Source: JAWXBA01 sp048499805 (GTDB lineage Bacteria; Gemmatimonadota; Gemmatimonadetes; Gemmatimonadales; GWC2-71-9). Taken from it: a DNA stretch of 64,000 nucleotides. This document shows, one piece after another, positions 50,291 through 59,570 of this stretch. The notes under the pieces are model-generated. The model saw only the letters and a program-made list of their open reading frames with translations, was not told where the DNA came from and searched no databases. Both the position numbers and the translations under genes were made by a program. How positions within the stretch are numbered: the stretch's first letter is position 1; each line of letters starts with the position of its first letter. Location: NCBI GenBank assembly GCA_048499805.1, contig JASNZF010000005.1, positions 186,001-250,000 on the forward strand, in the 5' to 3' direction.

Positions 50291-51673
50291 ATGCCTCCAC
50301 GCATCCTGATCGTCGACGACGAAGCCAACATCCGCCGGATGCTGGGCGCCCTGCTCCGCGCCGAGGGGTTCGAGGTGGCGGAGGCCGCCAACGGCAATGC
50401 CGCCCTGCTGGCCTTGGACGAGGTCCGTCCCGACCTGGTGTTCATGGACCTGATGATGCCGCCGGGGCCCGACGGCATCGAGACGCTGGCCACGCTGCGC
50501 GAAAAGGACGCCGCCGTGCCGGTGATCATGATGAGCGGGAAGGCCCAGTTGACGGACGCGGTCCGGGCGGTGAAGCTGGGCGCCTTCCAGTTCCTCGAGA
50601 AGCCGCTCGGCCCCGAGGCGGTGCTGGTCACCCTGCGCAGCGCCCTCGAGTTGACCCGCACCCGGGCCGAGAACCGCGCGCTGCGGTTCCAGCTCGGCGA
50701 TGCCCCGCGCGAGATGGTGGGGACCAGCGCCGAGATGGAGGGAGTGCGGGAGCGGATCGGCCAGGTGGCGGGGACCGAGGCCCGGGTGCTGATCCTGGGT
50801 GAATCGGGAAGCGGCAAGGAACTGGTGGCACACGCCATCCACGCCGCCGGCCCCCGGGCCGACCGGGCGTTCATCTCGGTCAACTGCGCGGCGATCCCGA
50901 AGGACCTGGTGGAGTCGGAGATGTTCGGGCACGAGCGCGGGGCGTTCACGGGAGCCACCGACCGGCGGCTGGGGCGGTTCGAGCTGGCCGACGGCGGCAC
51001 CCTCTTCCTGGACGAGATCGGGGACCTCTCGCCGGAGGCGCAGGCCAAGCTGCTGCGCGCCCTGGAGACCGGCGAGATCCAGCGGCTCGGCGCCGAGAAG
51101 GGGCGGCGGGTGGATGTCCGGGTGATCGCCGCCACCAACCAGCGCCTGGAGGAGGCGGTCGGCGCCGGCAGCTTCCGCGAGGACCTGTACTTCCGGCTGA
51201 ACGTGTTCCCGATCGAGGTGCCACCGCTGCGGGCCCGGCTGGGCGACCTCCCGGCGCTGGCCCGGCACCTCGCCGAGCGGATCCAGCCGCTCAACACCCC
51301 GACGCTGACCCCCGATGCCCTGGCGATGCTGGCCTCCTACGACTGGCCGGGCAACGTCCGGGAGCTTGCCAACATCGTGGAGCGGATGCTGATCGTCGGC
51401 GGCCAGGAGATCGACGCCGCGCTGGTGCGCCGGGTGCTGCCGCGCAACACGGGGAACCGGGGCGAGGGCGGGAGCGGCTCGTCGGGGTACACCGGCGAGT
51501 TCCCGATCTCCGACCTCGGTGGCCGGTCGCTGCCCAACGCCCTCGACGACTACGAGCGGCTGCTGATCCGCGAGGCGCTGCACCGCGCCAGCGGCAACGT
51601 GGCCGAGGCGGCCCGGAACCTCCAGACCGACCGCGCCAACCTGTACCGTCGCATGAAGCGGTTGGGGTTGTGA
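50291..51673 (+). CDS. Sigma-54-dependent response regulator, NtrX-like
   Basis: The 460-residue product has a receiver (ILIVDDEANIRRML, FMDLMMPPGPDG, MMSGKA, LEKPL), an AAA+ domain with Walker A GESGSGKE, GAFTGA sigma-54 loop and Walker B TLFLDEIGD, and a Fis-type HTH (GNVAEAARNLQTDRANLYRRM). It pairs with the kinase 12 bp upstream and overlaps the barrel-protein gene by 1 nt (TGATG). NtrYX-type systems respond to envelope or nitrogen/redox signals. It is a second, independent candidate for binding the TGTTGC repeats in the EPS locus. Confidence 0.9.
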   Translation: MPPRILIVDDEANIRRMLGALLRAEGFEVAEAANGNAALLALDEVRPDLVFMDLMMPPGPDGIETLATLREKDAAVPVIMMSGKAQLTDAVRAVKLGAFQFLEKPLGPEAVLVTLRSALELTRTRAENRALRFQLGDAPREMVGTSAEMEGVRERIGQVAGTEARVLILGESGSGKELVAHAIHAAGPRADRAFISVNCAAIPKDLVESEMFGHERGAFTGATDRRLGRFELADGGTLFLDEIGDLSPEAQAKLLRALETGEIQRLGAEKGRRVDVRVIAATNQRLEEAVGAGSFREDLYFRLNVFPIEVPPLRARLGDLPALARHLAERIQPLNTPTLTPDALAMLASYDWPGNVRELANIVERMLIVGGQEIDAALVRRVLPRNTGNRGEGGSGSSGYTGEFPISDLGGRSLPNALDDYERLLIREALHRASGNVAEAARNLQTDRANLYRRMKRLGL

Positions 51674-53421
51674 TGCGACCCGGCCTTCGCTGGGGCATCG
51701 CGGTTGCGCTGCTGGCCGCGCTCGCCGGACCGGCCGGCGCCCAGGACCCCCCGATCGTCATCGACCCCGATGCCCCGGTCCCGGATTCGCTGCTCCTGGC
51801 TGCCCCGCCCCCCGAGGTGGTGGAGCACCTGCTGACGGTGCACAACGACTCGGCCACGACCCGGCTGCTGGGCACCTTCGTCCTGCCGGCGGGGACGCGG
51901 CTGAGCGGCACCCTGTCGTTGTTCCGCGGCATGCTGGTCGTCGGGGGCGAGGTGAGCGGGCCGGTCCATGTCATCAACGGGGATCTCTGGGTCAGCGCGA
52001 CCGGCCGGATCACCGGCGACGTGATCGTGACCGGCGGCCGGATCCGGATCGACCCGGGGGGCGTGATCAGCGGAACCCAGCGCACCTGGAGCGACCCGGC
52101 CCCGGTGTACCGGAACACGGCGGGGCGGCTGGCGCTGCGCGAGCGGGCCCGGACCGTGGGCGAGTTGGCGTCCACCAGCCGGAGCTTCTACACCGCCGGG
52201 ATCAGCACCACGGTCTACCTGGGCACCGGCGGCAGCTACAACCGGATCGAGGGACTGCCGATCGTGGTGGGCCCGTCGTTCGCCCACGAGGTGACGCCGA
52301 CGGTGGACCTCCGGATGGACCTCCGCGGCATCGTCCGCACCACCACCGACCCCACCGGGATCCGGGACCGCTACGGATACGACGGCCGGCTCGAGCTGGT
52401 CTTCGGGGTGCCGGCCAGGGCCGTGCTCGGCGGCCGGCTGCGGAGCGAGGTGGTGCCGATCGAGGAGGCGCCCTGGTCGCGAACCGAGGCCGGCTGGCTC
52501 GCGTTCCTGATGCACGAGGACACCCGCGACTACTACCAGGCCCGGGGACCGGAGGTGTACGTCGAGGCGGAGCCGCGCTCCGGGATCACGGTCACCGCCT
52601 CGCTGCGCGAGGATATCGAGCGTTCGGTCCGGGCGACCGACCCGATCTCGCTGTTCCGGAGCAGCGAGGCGTGGCGACCCAACCCGTTGATCGACGACGG
52701 CACCTATCGCACGCTGCGCCTCGGCCTCGGGGTGGACAGCCGCAACGACCGGGTCGACCCGACTTCCGGGTGGCTCGTGAAGGCCGACTGGGAGTACGGC
52801 GTCAGCACCGACTACGCCCCGGTGAGCCTGCCGCGCAGCATCCGAGAGCCGCTGCCGGAAGACCGTGAATACCACTTCGGACGGCTCTGGGTCGACGCCC
52901 GTCGCTATGCCCGGTTCGACCCGGACACCCGGCTCAACCTCCGCGTGGTCGGTGGCGGCTGGGTCGGGGGCGACCCGTTGCCGCTGCAGCGCCGGGTCTC
53001 GCTGGGCGGCGGCGACCTGCTGCCGGGTTACGGCTTCCGCGCCCGGGATTGCAGCCCCGATCGGTATGCCGATCCGGCCGGACCGGCGCTCTGCGACCGG
53101 GCCCTCTCGGTGCACGCCGAGCTGCGCCGGCGCACCGGGCTGGGGTTGCTGTATCGCCTGCAGCGCGGGGAGCTGACGGAGCTCGACCGGATCTTCGGGT
53201 TCGACAAGGCGGAGGTGGTCTTCTTCCTGAACGCCGGCACCGCCTGGCTGGCGGGCGACGGGCCGGGCAAGGTGCCGGTCAACCGGATTCCGGTGCTGCG
53301 CGAGTGGGCCTCCGACATCGGCGTCGGGCTGGACACCGGGGGGCTCGGGTTCTATGCCGCGACCGCCCTCTCGGGCGAGGAGCCGATCCGGTTCACCCTG
53401 CGCCTGCAGCGGCGGTTCTGA
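51673..53421 (+). CDS. Outer-membrane BamA/D15-like barrel protein with bactofilin-like N-terminal repeats
   Basis: The 582-residue protein has a signal peptide (~1-24). Residues ~70-140 contain short beta-helix-like repeats (LSGTLSLFRGMLVVGGEVSG, VHVINGDLWVSATGRITGDV) resembling polymer-forming bactofilin strands. The remainder is a barrel with surface-antigen (Omp85-type) features: GLGVDSRNDRVDPTSGWLVKADWEYG near residue 350, LGGGDLLPGYGFRARD, and the terminal RFTLRLQRRF strand ending in Phe. POTRA domains are not apparent. It overlaps the regulator's stop and the following gene start by 1 nt each, so it is co-expressed with the two-component system and may be its target or sensor. Confidence 0.75.
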   Translation: MRPGLRWGIAVALLAALAGPAGAQDPPIVIDPDAPVPDSLLLAAPPPEVVEHLLTVHNDSATTRLLGTFVLPAGTRLSGTLSLFRGMLVVGGEVSGPVHVINGDLWVSATGRITGDVIVTGGRIRIDPGGVISGTQRTWSDPAPVYRNTAGRLALRERARTVGELASTSRSFYTAGISTTVYLGTGGSYNRIEGLPIVVGPSFAHEVTPTVDLRMDLRGIVRTTTDPTGIRDRYGYDGRLELVFGVPARAVLGGRLRSEVVPIEEAPWSRTEAGWLAFLMHEDTRDYYQARGPEVYVEAEPRSGITVTASLREDIERSVRATDPISLFRSSEAWRPNPLIDDGTYRTLRLGLGVDSRNDRVDPTSGWLVKADWEYGVSTDYAPVSLPRSIREPLPEDREYHFGRLWVDARRYARFDPDTRLNLRVVGGGWVGGDPLPLQRRVSLGGGDLLPGYGFRARDCSPDRYADPAGPALCDRALSVHAELRRRTGLGLLYRLQRGELTELDRIFGFDKAEVVFFLNAGTAWLAGDGPGKVPVNRIPVLREWASDIGVGLDTGGLGFYAATALSGEEPIRFTLRLQRRF

Positions 53422-54065
53422 TGGCGCGCCCTCGGTTTCTGCTCCCCTGCGTGATCCTCCTGACCGCGGTGGCCGGTCCGGCGGCCGCGCAGCGGGTGGA
53501 ACTCCGGGTGGCGCTCACCCCGGACACCGTGGTGGACGGCCGGCAGATCCGGCTCCCGAAGGTCCGGACCCTCAACCTGCTGTCGGGACGCTGGGGACAG
53601 GCGCTGCAGAACTCGCTGCCGCTGCGCCTCTCGTACCAGATCGAGATCTGGCGGTCGCGGGACGGGTGGATCGACCAGTATGAGCGCACCGTCGAGTGGG
53701 GCGTGGTGATCCGGCACGAGGCGCTGTTCGACCAGTACACCGTCACCACGCCGCACGCCCAGGGCGCGGCGGAGGTCTCGCTCGCCACCTGGGAGGCGCT
53801 GGATCGCCACCTGAGCCGGGAGGCGCTGATCCTGGCCCGGCCGGGCGGCCGCGGCACCTACTACTTCCATGTCCGGCTCGAGGTGACCACACTGTCGACC
53901 GCCGACCTGGACGAGCTGGAACGGTTCGTCCGGGGCGAGGGCACGGCGCCCGAGCGGGAACGCAATCCCGCCAGCCGCTCGGTACTGCAATTCCTGATGC
54001 GGATGACCGGTGGGCTGCAGTCGGAGCGGGTGGAGCAGCGGACGGAGAAGTTCGTGGTGCCGTGA
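53421..54065 (+). CDS. DUF4390-like secreted protein
   Basis: The 214-residue product has a signal peptide (MARPRFLLPCVILLTAVAGPAAAQ) and a beta-rich body with LRLSYQIEIWRSRDGWIDQYERTVEW and RGTYYFHVRLEVTTLSTADLDELERFVRG, a pattern seen in DUF4390 proteins that often sit in NtrY/NtrX operons. It is coupled by TGATG to the barrel gene. The function is unknown; a periplasmic partner of the kinase or barrel protein is inferred from synteny. Confidence 0.65.
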   Translation: MARPRFLLPCVILLTAVAGPAAAQRVELRVALTPDTVVDGRQIRLPKVRTLNLLSGRWGQALQNSLPLRLSYQIEIWRSRDGWIDQYERTVEWGVVIRHEALFDQYTVTTPHAQGAAEVSLATWEALDRHLSREALILARPGGRGTYYFHVRLEVTTLSTADLDELERFVRGEGTAPERERNPASRSVLQFLMRMTGGLQSERVEQRTEKFVVP

Positions 54066-54070
54066 CGGCG

Positions 54071-54110
54071 GGGCAGCGGGGCAGCGGGGCAGCGGGGCAG
54101 CGGGGCAGCG
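54071..54110. repeat. Octanucleotide tandem repeat, five units
   Basis: Five perfect copies of GGGCAGCG lie 6 bp after the DUF4390-like gene. There is no other sequence of note in the 89-bp gap before the converging HNH gene. Confidence 0.9.
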
Positions 54111-54154
54111 GAATCTATGATCCCGGCCCGGTAGGACTCCCCGGCGTGCTCAAC

Positions 54155-54718
54155 CTAGTCGCTGCCGACGCGAATGGCCTTGAGGGCCGCCTCGCCGTAG
54201 AAGATCCGGATGTACTTCTGCTGGATGGCGGTGAGACGGCGGACCGCCCAGGCCAGGTGCACGAAGTGTGGCTCCAGCGGCGGCTGCAGCGGATGCATGC
54301 CGCACTCCTCCGGCAGGTGATTCCCCTTCCGCGTGTTGCAGCTGCTGCAGGCGGTGACCACGTTGTCCCACTCGTTGCTGCCGCCGCGGGAGACCGGGAT
54401 CAGGTGGTCACGCGTGAGGCACTCGCGCGGCTTGAGCTCGTACTGGTGCCGGTGGCAGAACTGGCAGCGGTAGCTGTCGCGCGCAAAGAGGAAGGTGTTG
54501 GTGACTTGGCGGCGGAAGCGGCGGGGCACATGGACGAACTTGACGAGGCGGATGACGACCGGCTTGGACAGGGACAACCGGGCGCTGCGTATCGGCTCGG
54601 CCAGGTCGGCCTCGACGATCTCCGCCTTGCCCTCGATGACCAGCCGCAGCGCGCGCCGGAGCGGCACCATGGTCAGGGGTTCATACGAGGCGTTCAGTGC
54701 CAGGCAACGCACGCTCAT
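54155..54718 (-). CDS. HNH endonuclease family protein
   Basis: The 187-residue product has an HNH fold at ~80-130: CQFCHRH zinc-binding pair, LTRDHLIPVSRGGSNEWDNVVTACSSCN with the metal-binding His, Asn and second zinc pair, and KGNHLPEE. The N-terminus (LNASYEPLTMVPLRRALRLVIEGKAE) matches the common RRXRR/HNH housekeeping group found in many genomes. DNA cleavage or nicking activity is a family inference. It is the last gene of the minus-strand operon that begins at 58121. Confidence 0.88.
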   Translation of the reverse strand: MSVRCLALNASYEPLTMVPLRRALRLVIEGKAEIVEADLAEPIRSARLSLSKPVVIRLVKFVHVPRRFRRQVTNTFLFARDSYRCQFCHRHQYELKPRECLTRDHLIPVSRGGSNEWDNVVTACSSCNTRKGNHLPEECGMHPLQPPLEPHFVHLAWAVRRLTAIQQKYIRIFYGEAALKAIRVGSD

Positions 54719-54748
54719 GCTCCGACCGGGTGGGAGTCGACAGGGAAG

Positions 54749-56002
54749 CTAATGTGATCGATGGGGGGCCCGGTAGACCTCGCGGCCCCCCACCCAGGTG
54801 GCAAGGACATCGCCCGGACCCGAGGCCAGCACGGCCTCGTAGAGGTCGGTCGGGGCGCGATCGCGGAGCCGCACCGCCGCCACATCCCCCCAATACCCCG
54901 GCGCCAGTGCCCCGACCTCGCCGGCCAACCCGATCGCGGCCGCGGCGCCGATGGTGCAGAGTCCCAGCGCCGCCTCGGCATCCAGGGCTCCGAGGATCCG
55001 CGCCGCCCGGGTCTCCGCCAACAAGTCGAGCCGGCCGACGCTCACCACGGAATCGGTGCCGACGCCGACCCGGAGGCCGGCCGCGAGGAGCGCGGCCAGG
55101 GGGGCCTCGCCGTGCCGGTGGTTCCGGTTGGAGAGCGGACAGTGGGCCACGGCGGCGCCGGACGCTGCCAGCACGGCGATGTCGGCCGCGTCGGCCTGGA
55201 CCAGGTGGATGGCGAGCGTGCCGGCGCCGAGCACCCCCTGCCGATCCAGGAACGCCACCGGACTCCGCGCCGGGAAGGGTGGCGCGATCCCGCGGCCGGC
55301 CCAGAGATCGGCGAAGGGGCCATCTCCATGGATCACCAGCCGGTCTTCCTCGATGGATTCCGCCAGGTGGACGGCGATCGGCATCCCCCGCCGCGCGGCG
55401 AGTTGCGCGACAGCGTGGTAGAGCGGCCCGCTGACACTGTAGGGGGCATGTGGTGAGACGCCGAGCCGGACCCTCGGGCCGGTGAGCGCGGCCAGCGCGT
55501 CGAGACGGTCGTCGAGCCAGGCGATGCTGGTGTCGCACTGGTCGGGATCGGGCCCGAAGACCTCCTGGTAGCAGATCCCCGAACCACCGAGGGCGTGGAG
55601 CGCGCGGAGGACCGAGCCGGTGTCGCCGGTATCGGCCACCGTGGTGACCCCCGCGGCCCAGCAGTCCCGGACCCCCTGGCGGGCGGCGGCGTCGAATGCC
55701 TCGGCCGACCGCTCGGCCTTCTGCTGGCGCAACCGGGTGATCCACGTGACGAAGTCCGGGATCGTGGGGGGCTGGCCGAGCCCGGTCAGCTCGAGGTGGG
55801 TGTGGGTGTTGACCAGTCCCGGGATGAGCACCGCCTGCGGAAACGCCTCGGTGGCGACCTCGCCGGGATGGGGCACGCTGTCATTGGGGCCGACGGCGAG
55901 GAGGCGCCCGTCCCCATCAATGAGGACCGCCCCGTCGGCGATCGGCGGGGCGGTGACCGGGACCACCCAATCGGCGCGGAGCCGTCTAGGGGATCTGGTC
56001 AC
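54749..56002 (-). CDS. Amidohydrolase (MtaD/SsnA/chlorohydrolase type)
   Basis: The 417-residue metal-dependent hydrolase has NTHTHLELTG (first metal site), VHLAES, HCPLSNR and GTDSVVSVG, the complete subtype III amidohydrolase ligands, plus a composite beta-sandwich at both ends. Deamination of a nucleoside analogue or related amine is likely but cannot be specified. GTG 56002 is the only start close to the fold (VTRSPRRLRADWVV). It overlaps the PBP gene end by 17 nt, which implies coupling. Confidence 0.82.
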   Translation of the reverse strand: MTRSPRRLRADWVVPVTAPPIADGAVLIDGDGRLLAVGPNDSVPHPGEVATEAFPQAVLIPGLVNTHTHLELTGLGQPPTIPDFVTWITRLRQQKAERSAEAFDAAARQGVRDCWAAGVTTVADTGDTGSVLRALHALGGSGICYQEVFGPDPDQCDTSIAWLDDRLDALAALTGPRVRLGVSPHAPYSVSGPLYHAVAQLAARRGMPIAVHLAESIEEDRLVIHGDGPFADLWAGRGIAPPFPARSPVAFLDRQGVLGAGTLAIHLVQADAADIAVLAASGAAVAHCPLSNRNHRHGEAPLAALLAAGLRVGVGTDSVVSVGRLDLLAETRAARILGALDAEAALGLCTIGAAAAIGLAGEVGALAPGYWGDVAAVRLRDRAPTDLYEAVLASGPGDVLATWVGGREVYRAPHRSH

Positions 56003-58121
56003 GACCGTGCAGGGGGCAGCGCAGGAACGGCTCGGTGCCGGGGAGGAAGTACTCGACGGTGCGCACCGCGGTGGGGCAGGTCGGGCTGGCGAGATAGCCG
56101 GTGGACTGGTCGATCTCGGCGGCCACGACGCCATCCGGCAGTCGCCAGGCGGGGGGGGCCGGCCGGCGCTCGTAGACCTCGCGCATCATGTTGGCCCAGA
56201 TCGGGGCGGCGAGGAGGCCTCCCTGGGCGTTGTTCTTGATCCGCTTGGGCTGGTCGAAGCCGATCCAGACGCCGGTCACGATGTCGGCGGTGAAGCCGAT
56301 GTACCAGACGTCGTAATAGTCGTTGGTGGTGCCGGTCTTGCCGCCCGAGGGAATCGTGAAGCGTCCTCGCTGGAGGATGGCCGGGTTGGCGGTGCCGCGG
56401 CGGACCACGTCACGCAGCCCGTCGAGCATGATCCAGGCGTGGGCCGGTTCCATCACGGTCGTGCGCTGGGGCCGGGGCTGCCAGACGATGTTGCCGTTGC
56501 GGTCCTCGACCCGGTCGATCGGATTGGGGGTGACCCGGGTGCCCTGGGTGGCAAAGGCGGAGTAGGCCGCCACCATCTCGAGCGGGTAGACCTCGGCGCT
56601 GCCCAGGTAGATCGAGGGCACCCGCGGGATCCGGGTGGTCAGCCCGAAGCCGGCGGCCTCACCGGCGACGAGTTCCTCGCCGAGCTCGAGGCCGACCTTG
56701 GCGGCGATGATGTTCTGGGAGCGGTAGAGCCCCTCGCGGATGGTCATCGGCCCGAGGAAGCGGCCGTCGTAGTTCTGCGGCTCCCAGGGGGGCTGGTCGG
56801 GGATCTCGACGCTGAGCGGGGCGTCATCGTACAGGCGCGAGAACGGGATTCCGGCCCGGAGGGCCGCCGAGTAAACGAAGGGCTTGAAGGTGGAGCCGGC
56901 CTGCCGCAGCGCCTGGGTCGCCCGGTTGAACTTGGAGTCCTCGAAGTCCCGGCCCCCGACCATGGCCAGGATGGCGCCGGTGCGGGCATCCATGGTGACG
57001 ACCATCCCCTGCAGGTACGGGCTGGTCTCGCCGCCGCCGGCCCCGCCCTGCTCCAGGTACTCGGCGTAGCTGCGGTGCGGGAACCGGCCCAGGCCGAAGC
57101 GATCCTCCTCGATCCCCTTGAGCTGTTCCTCCATGGCGCGCTCGGCGGCCTGCTGGATGTCCAGGTCCAGGGTGGTGTGGATCCGGTATCCGGCCCGGTA
57201 CAGCTCCATCCCGAAGCGCGACTGGGCCACCTGGCGGACATGCTCGACGAAGTAGTCCGCGACGCCGGTGTAGTCCGACCGGCTGGAGAGGCGCACCGGG
57301 TAGGCCTTCCAGGCCTCGGCACTGAGCTCGGAGAGCTTGCCCTGGTCGCGGAGGAGGTTGATGACGGTGTTGCGGCGCCGGAGGGCGAACCCCGGATTGC
57401 GGCGCGGGTTGTAGACGGTGGGGCCGTTGACGACCGCCGCCAGCATCGCCGCCTCGGCGACGTTGACGTCGCGGGCCGACTTCCCGAAGTAGCGCTGGGA
57501 GGCCGCCTCGACCCCGAAGGCGCGGTTGCCGAGGTCCACCTGGTTGAGGTAGAGCTCGAGGATCTTGTCCTTGGAGTAGCTGCGCTCGATGTCGCGGGCC
57601 ACACGGATTTCGCGGAGCTTGCGGCGGATGCCGGCAATCCCGCGGCGCTCGGCGGGGTTGATCTCCTCGGGCCAGAGGTTGCGGGCCAGCTGCATGGTGA
57701 TCGAGGAGAAGCCCTGGATGGTGCTCTGCCCGAAGGCGGCCTTCACGTTGGCCCAGACCGCGCCGGGCACGCGGGCCCAGTCGACCCCGTGGTGCTCGTA
57801 GAAGCGCTTGTCCTCGATCGCCACGAAGGCGGCGAGGATGGCGGGAGACATCTCGCCGACGGGGATGACGGTCCGGCGCTGGAGCCCGAGGTCGGCGAGG
57901 AGCCGGCCGTCGGCGGCGTAGACCTTGGCGGCCTGGTCGGGATCGTACTCGGAGAGCACCGCGATGGAGGGGCAGGCGCCATTGACGCAGGCGCGACTCC
58001 AGGCCCCCAGCAGCAGCGCCCCGCCAAAGGCGGGGACGCCGAGGAGGATCACCACGAGAGCCAGTCGCAGGCGAGGCGAGTGCCACCCGCGGCGCAGGGC
58101 GGAGCCCAGCCGTGAAGCCAT
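55986..58121 (-). CDS. Bifunctional penicillin-binding protein 1A (transglycosylase/transpeptidase)
   Basis: The 711-residue class A PBP has a cytoplasmic basic tail, a membrane anchor (~19-40), and a GT51 transglycosylase domain (~75-260) with the catalytic Glu of AIEDKRFYEHHGVD, QGFSSITMQLARNL and RKLREI. The transpeptidase domain has AGSTFKPFVYS (nucleophile Ser of STFK), SQN and SGGKTGTT (KTG box). It would polymerise and cross-link peptidoglycan at the outer face of the inner membrane. The ATG at 58121 was chosen; a GTG at 58157 is the alternative. It diverges from tyrS across a 66-bp gap. Confidence 0.92.
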   Translation of the reverse strand: MASRLGSALRRGWHSPRLRLALVVILLGVPAFGGALLLGAWSRACVNGACPSIAVLSEYDPDQAAKVYAADGRLLADLGLQRRTVIPVGEMSPAILAAFVAIEDKRFYEHHGVDWARVPGAVWANVKAAFGQSTIQGFSSITMQLARNLWPEEINPAERRGIAGIRRKLREIRVARDIERSYSKDKILELYLNQVDLGNRAFGVEAASQRYFGKSARDVNVAEAAMLAAVVNGPTVYNPRRNPGFALRRRNTVINLLRDQGKLSELSAEAWKAYPVRLSSRSDYTGVADYFVEHVRQVAQSRFGMELYRAGYRIHTTLDLDIQQAAERAMEEQLKGIEEDRFGLGRFPHRSYAEYLEQGGAGGGETSPYLQGMVVTMDARTGAILAMVGGRDFEDSKFNRATQALRQAGSTFKPFVYSAALRAGIPFSRLYDDAPLSVEIPDQPPWEPQNYDGRFLGPMTIREGLYRSQNIIAAKVGLELGEELVAGEAAGFGLTTRIPRVPSIYLGSAEVYPLEMVAAYSAFATQGTRVTPNPIDRVEDRNGNIVWQPRPQRTTVMEPAHAWIMLDGLRDVVRRGTANPAILQRGRFTIPSGGKTGTTNDYYDVWYIGFTADIVTGVWIGFDQPKRIKNNAQGGLLAAPIWANMMREVYERRPAPPAWRLPDGVVAAEIDQSTGYLASPTCPTAVRTVEYFLPGTEPFLRCPLHGRDQIP

Positions 58122-58187
58122 CCCCAGAAAGTAGCGGGAGCCCTGACCCGTTGCCACCGCTGGCCGGGGTGCCTACCATTGGCGCTC

Positions 58188-59453
58188 ATGAGCGATCTCC
58201 TGGCCCGGTTGTCCGAGCGGGGCATGGTCCACGACGCGACCCCCGGTCTGGCGGCGCGCCTGGCGCAGGGCCCGATCACCGGATACTGCGGCTTTGACCC
58301 GACCGCCGACTCGCTCCATGTCGGCAACCTGGTGCCGGTCATGGCGCTGGCCTGGCTGCAGCGCGCGGGCGGCATCCCGATCGCACTGGTGGGCGGCGGA
58401 ACCGGCCTGATCGGCGACCCGAGCGGCAAGCGCAACGAGCGCCCGATGCTTTCGGCGGAGACGATCGCGGCCAACGCCTCGGCGATCGCCCGGCAGCTGC
58501 GCCAGTTCCTGGCCTTCGAGGGCCCGACGGCGGCCCGCCTCCTCAACAATGCCGACTGGCTCTCGCCCCTGGGCCTGCTGGAGTTCCTGCGCGAGACCGG
58601 CAAGCACTTCACCGTCAACTACATGCTCCAGAAGGACTCGGTGAAGAGCCGGATGGACTCCGGGATCAGCTTCACCGAGTTCAGCTACATGCTGATCCAG
58701 GCCCATGACTTTGCCCACCTGCACCGGACCGAGCGGTGCGAGCTGCAGCTCGGCGGCAGCGACCAGTGGGGCAACATCACCGCGGGGATCGAGCTGATCG
58801 CCCGCCGCGAGGGCGGCGCCGCCCACGGCCTGGTGCTCCCGCTGCTCACCACCGCCGCGGGCGCCAAGTTCGGCAAGAGCGAGGAGGGCAATGTCTGGCT
58901 CGACCCGACCCGGACCTCGCCCTACAAGTTCTACCAGTTCTGGCTCAACACCGACGACCGGGACGTGGAGCGCCTGCTGCACTTCTTCACCTTCCTGCCG
59001 CTGGAGACGATCGCGGCGGTGATGGCCGAGCAGGCCGCCGATCCCGGTGGCCGGGCGGCCCAGCGGCGGCTGGCCGAGGACCTGACGACACGGGTCCACG
59101 GGGCGGCGCTCACCGAGCGCGTGGTGGCGGCCAGCCGGATCCTGTTCGGCGGCACCGACCTGGCCCAGGTGGCGGGGGAGGTGCTCGAGGTGGTGGCGGG
59201 CGAGGTGACGGTGGTCCCGATGGGTGCGGCCGACCTGTCGGGAGGCCCTCCGGTGGTGGACCTGCTGGTCGCCGCGGGGCTCGCGGCCTCCAAGGGCGAG
59301 GCCCGCCGCGGCCTGGAGCAGCGGGGGTTTGCCATCAACGGTACCAAGCTGGAGACCACCGACCGGCGACTGGGGCGGGACGACCTGGTCGGCGACCGGT
59401 TCGTGGTGCTCCAGAAGGGCAAGCGGCATTTCGCGCTGGTGCGGATCGAGTAG
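58188..59453 (+). CDS. tyrS: Tyrosyl-tRNA synthetase
   Basis: The 421-residue class I enzyme has the HIGH-type motif HVGN (CGFDPTADSLHVGNLVPV, ~45), the tyrosine pocket GGSDQWGNI, and a KMSKS-type loop KFGKSEEGN. A C-terminal S4 RNA-binding domain follows (LAASKGEARRGLEQRGFAING). Length and domains are complete for TyrRS. ATG 58188 is used; TTG 58179 is the in-frame alternative. It charges tRNA-Tyr in the cytoplasm and is unrelated to the EPS locus. Confidence 0.96.
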   Translation: MSDLLARLSERGMVHDATPGLAARLAQGPITGYCGFDPTADSLHVGNLVPVMALAWLQRAGGIPIALVGGGTGLIGDPSGKRNERPMLSAETIAANASAIARQLRQFLAFEGPTAARLLNNADWLSPLGLLEFLRETGKHFTVNYMLQKDSVKSRMDSGISFTEFSYMLIQAHDFAHLHRTERCELQLGGSDQWGNITAGIELIARREGGAAHGLVLPLLTTAAGAKFGKSEEGNVWLDPTRTSPYKFYQFWLNTDDRDVERLLHFFTFLPLETIAAVMAEQAADPGGRAAQRRLAEDLTTRVHGAALTERVVAASRILFGGTDLAQVAGEVLEVVAGEVTVVPMGAADLSGGPPVVDLLVAAGLAASKGEARRGLEQRGFAINGTKLETTDRRLGRDDLVGDRFVVLQKGKRHFALVRIE

Positions 59454-59570
59454 TCCACCCGGCAGGATCGTGCCGGCGGGGTGGGAGGCCTCCCCCCTTC
59501 CCCCGGTGCCGGGCCCCGTGCCCCCCGGGCCGGGTTTGCAGCATCCCTTCCCTTCAACCGCGGAGCGACG

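Noticed and set aside
54155..54718. HNH protein as part of a mobile or defence element
   Set aside because: Its N-terminus and setting match the common housekeeping HNH group in an operon with PBP1A; no phage or defence neighbours are present.
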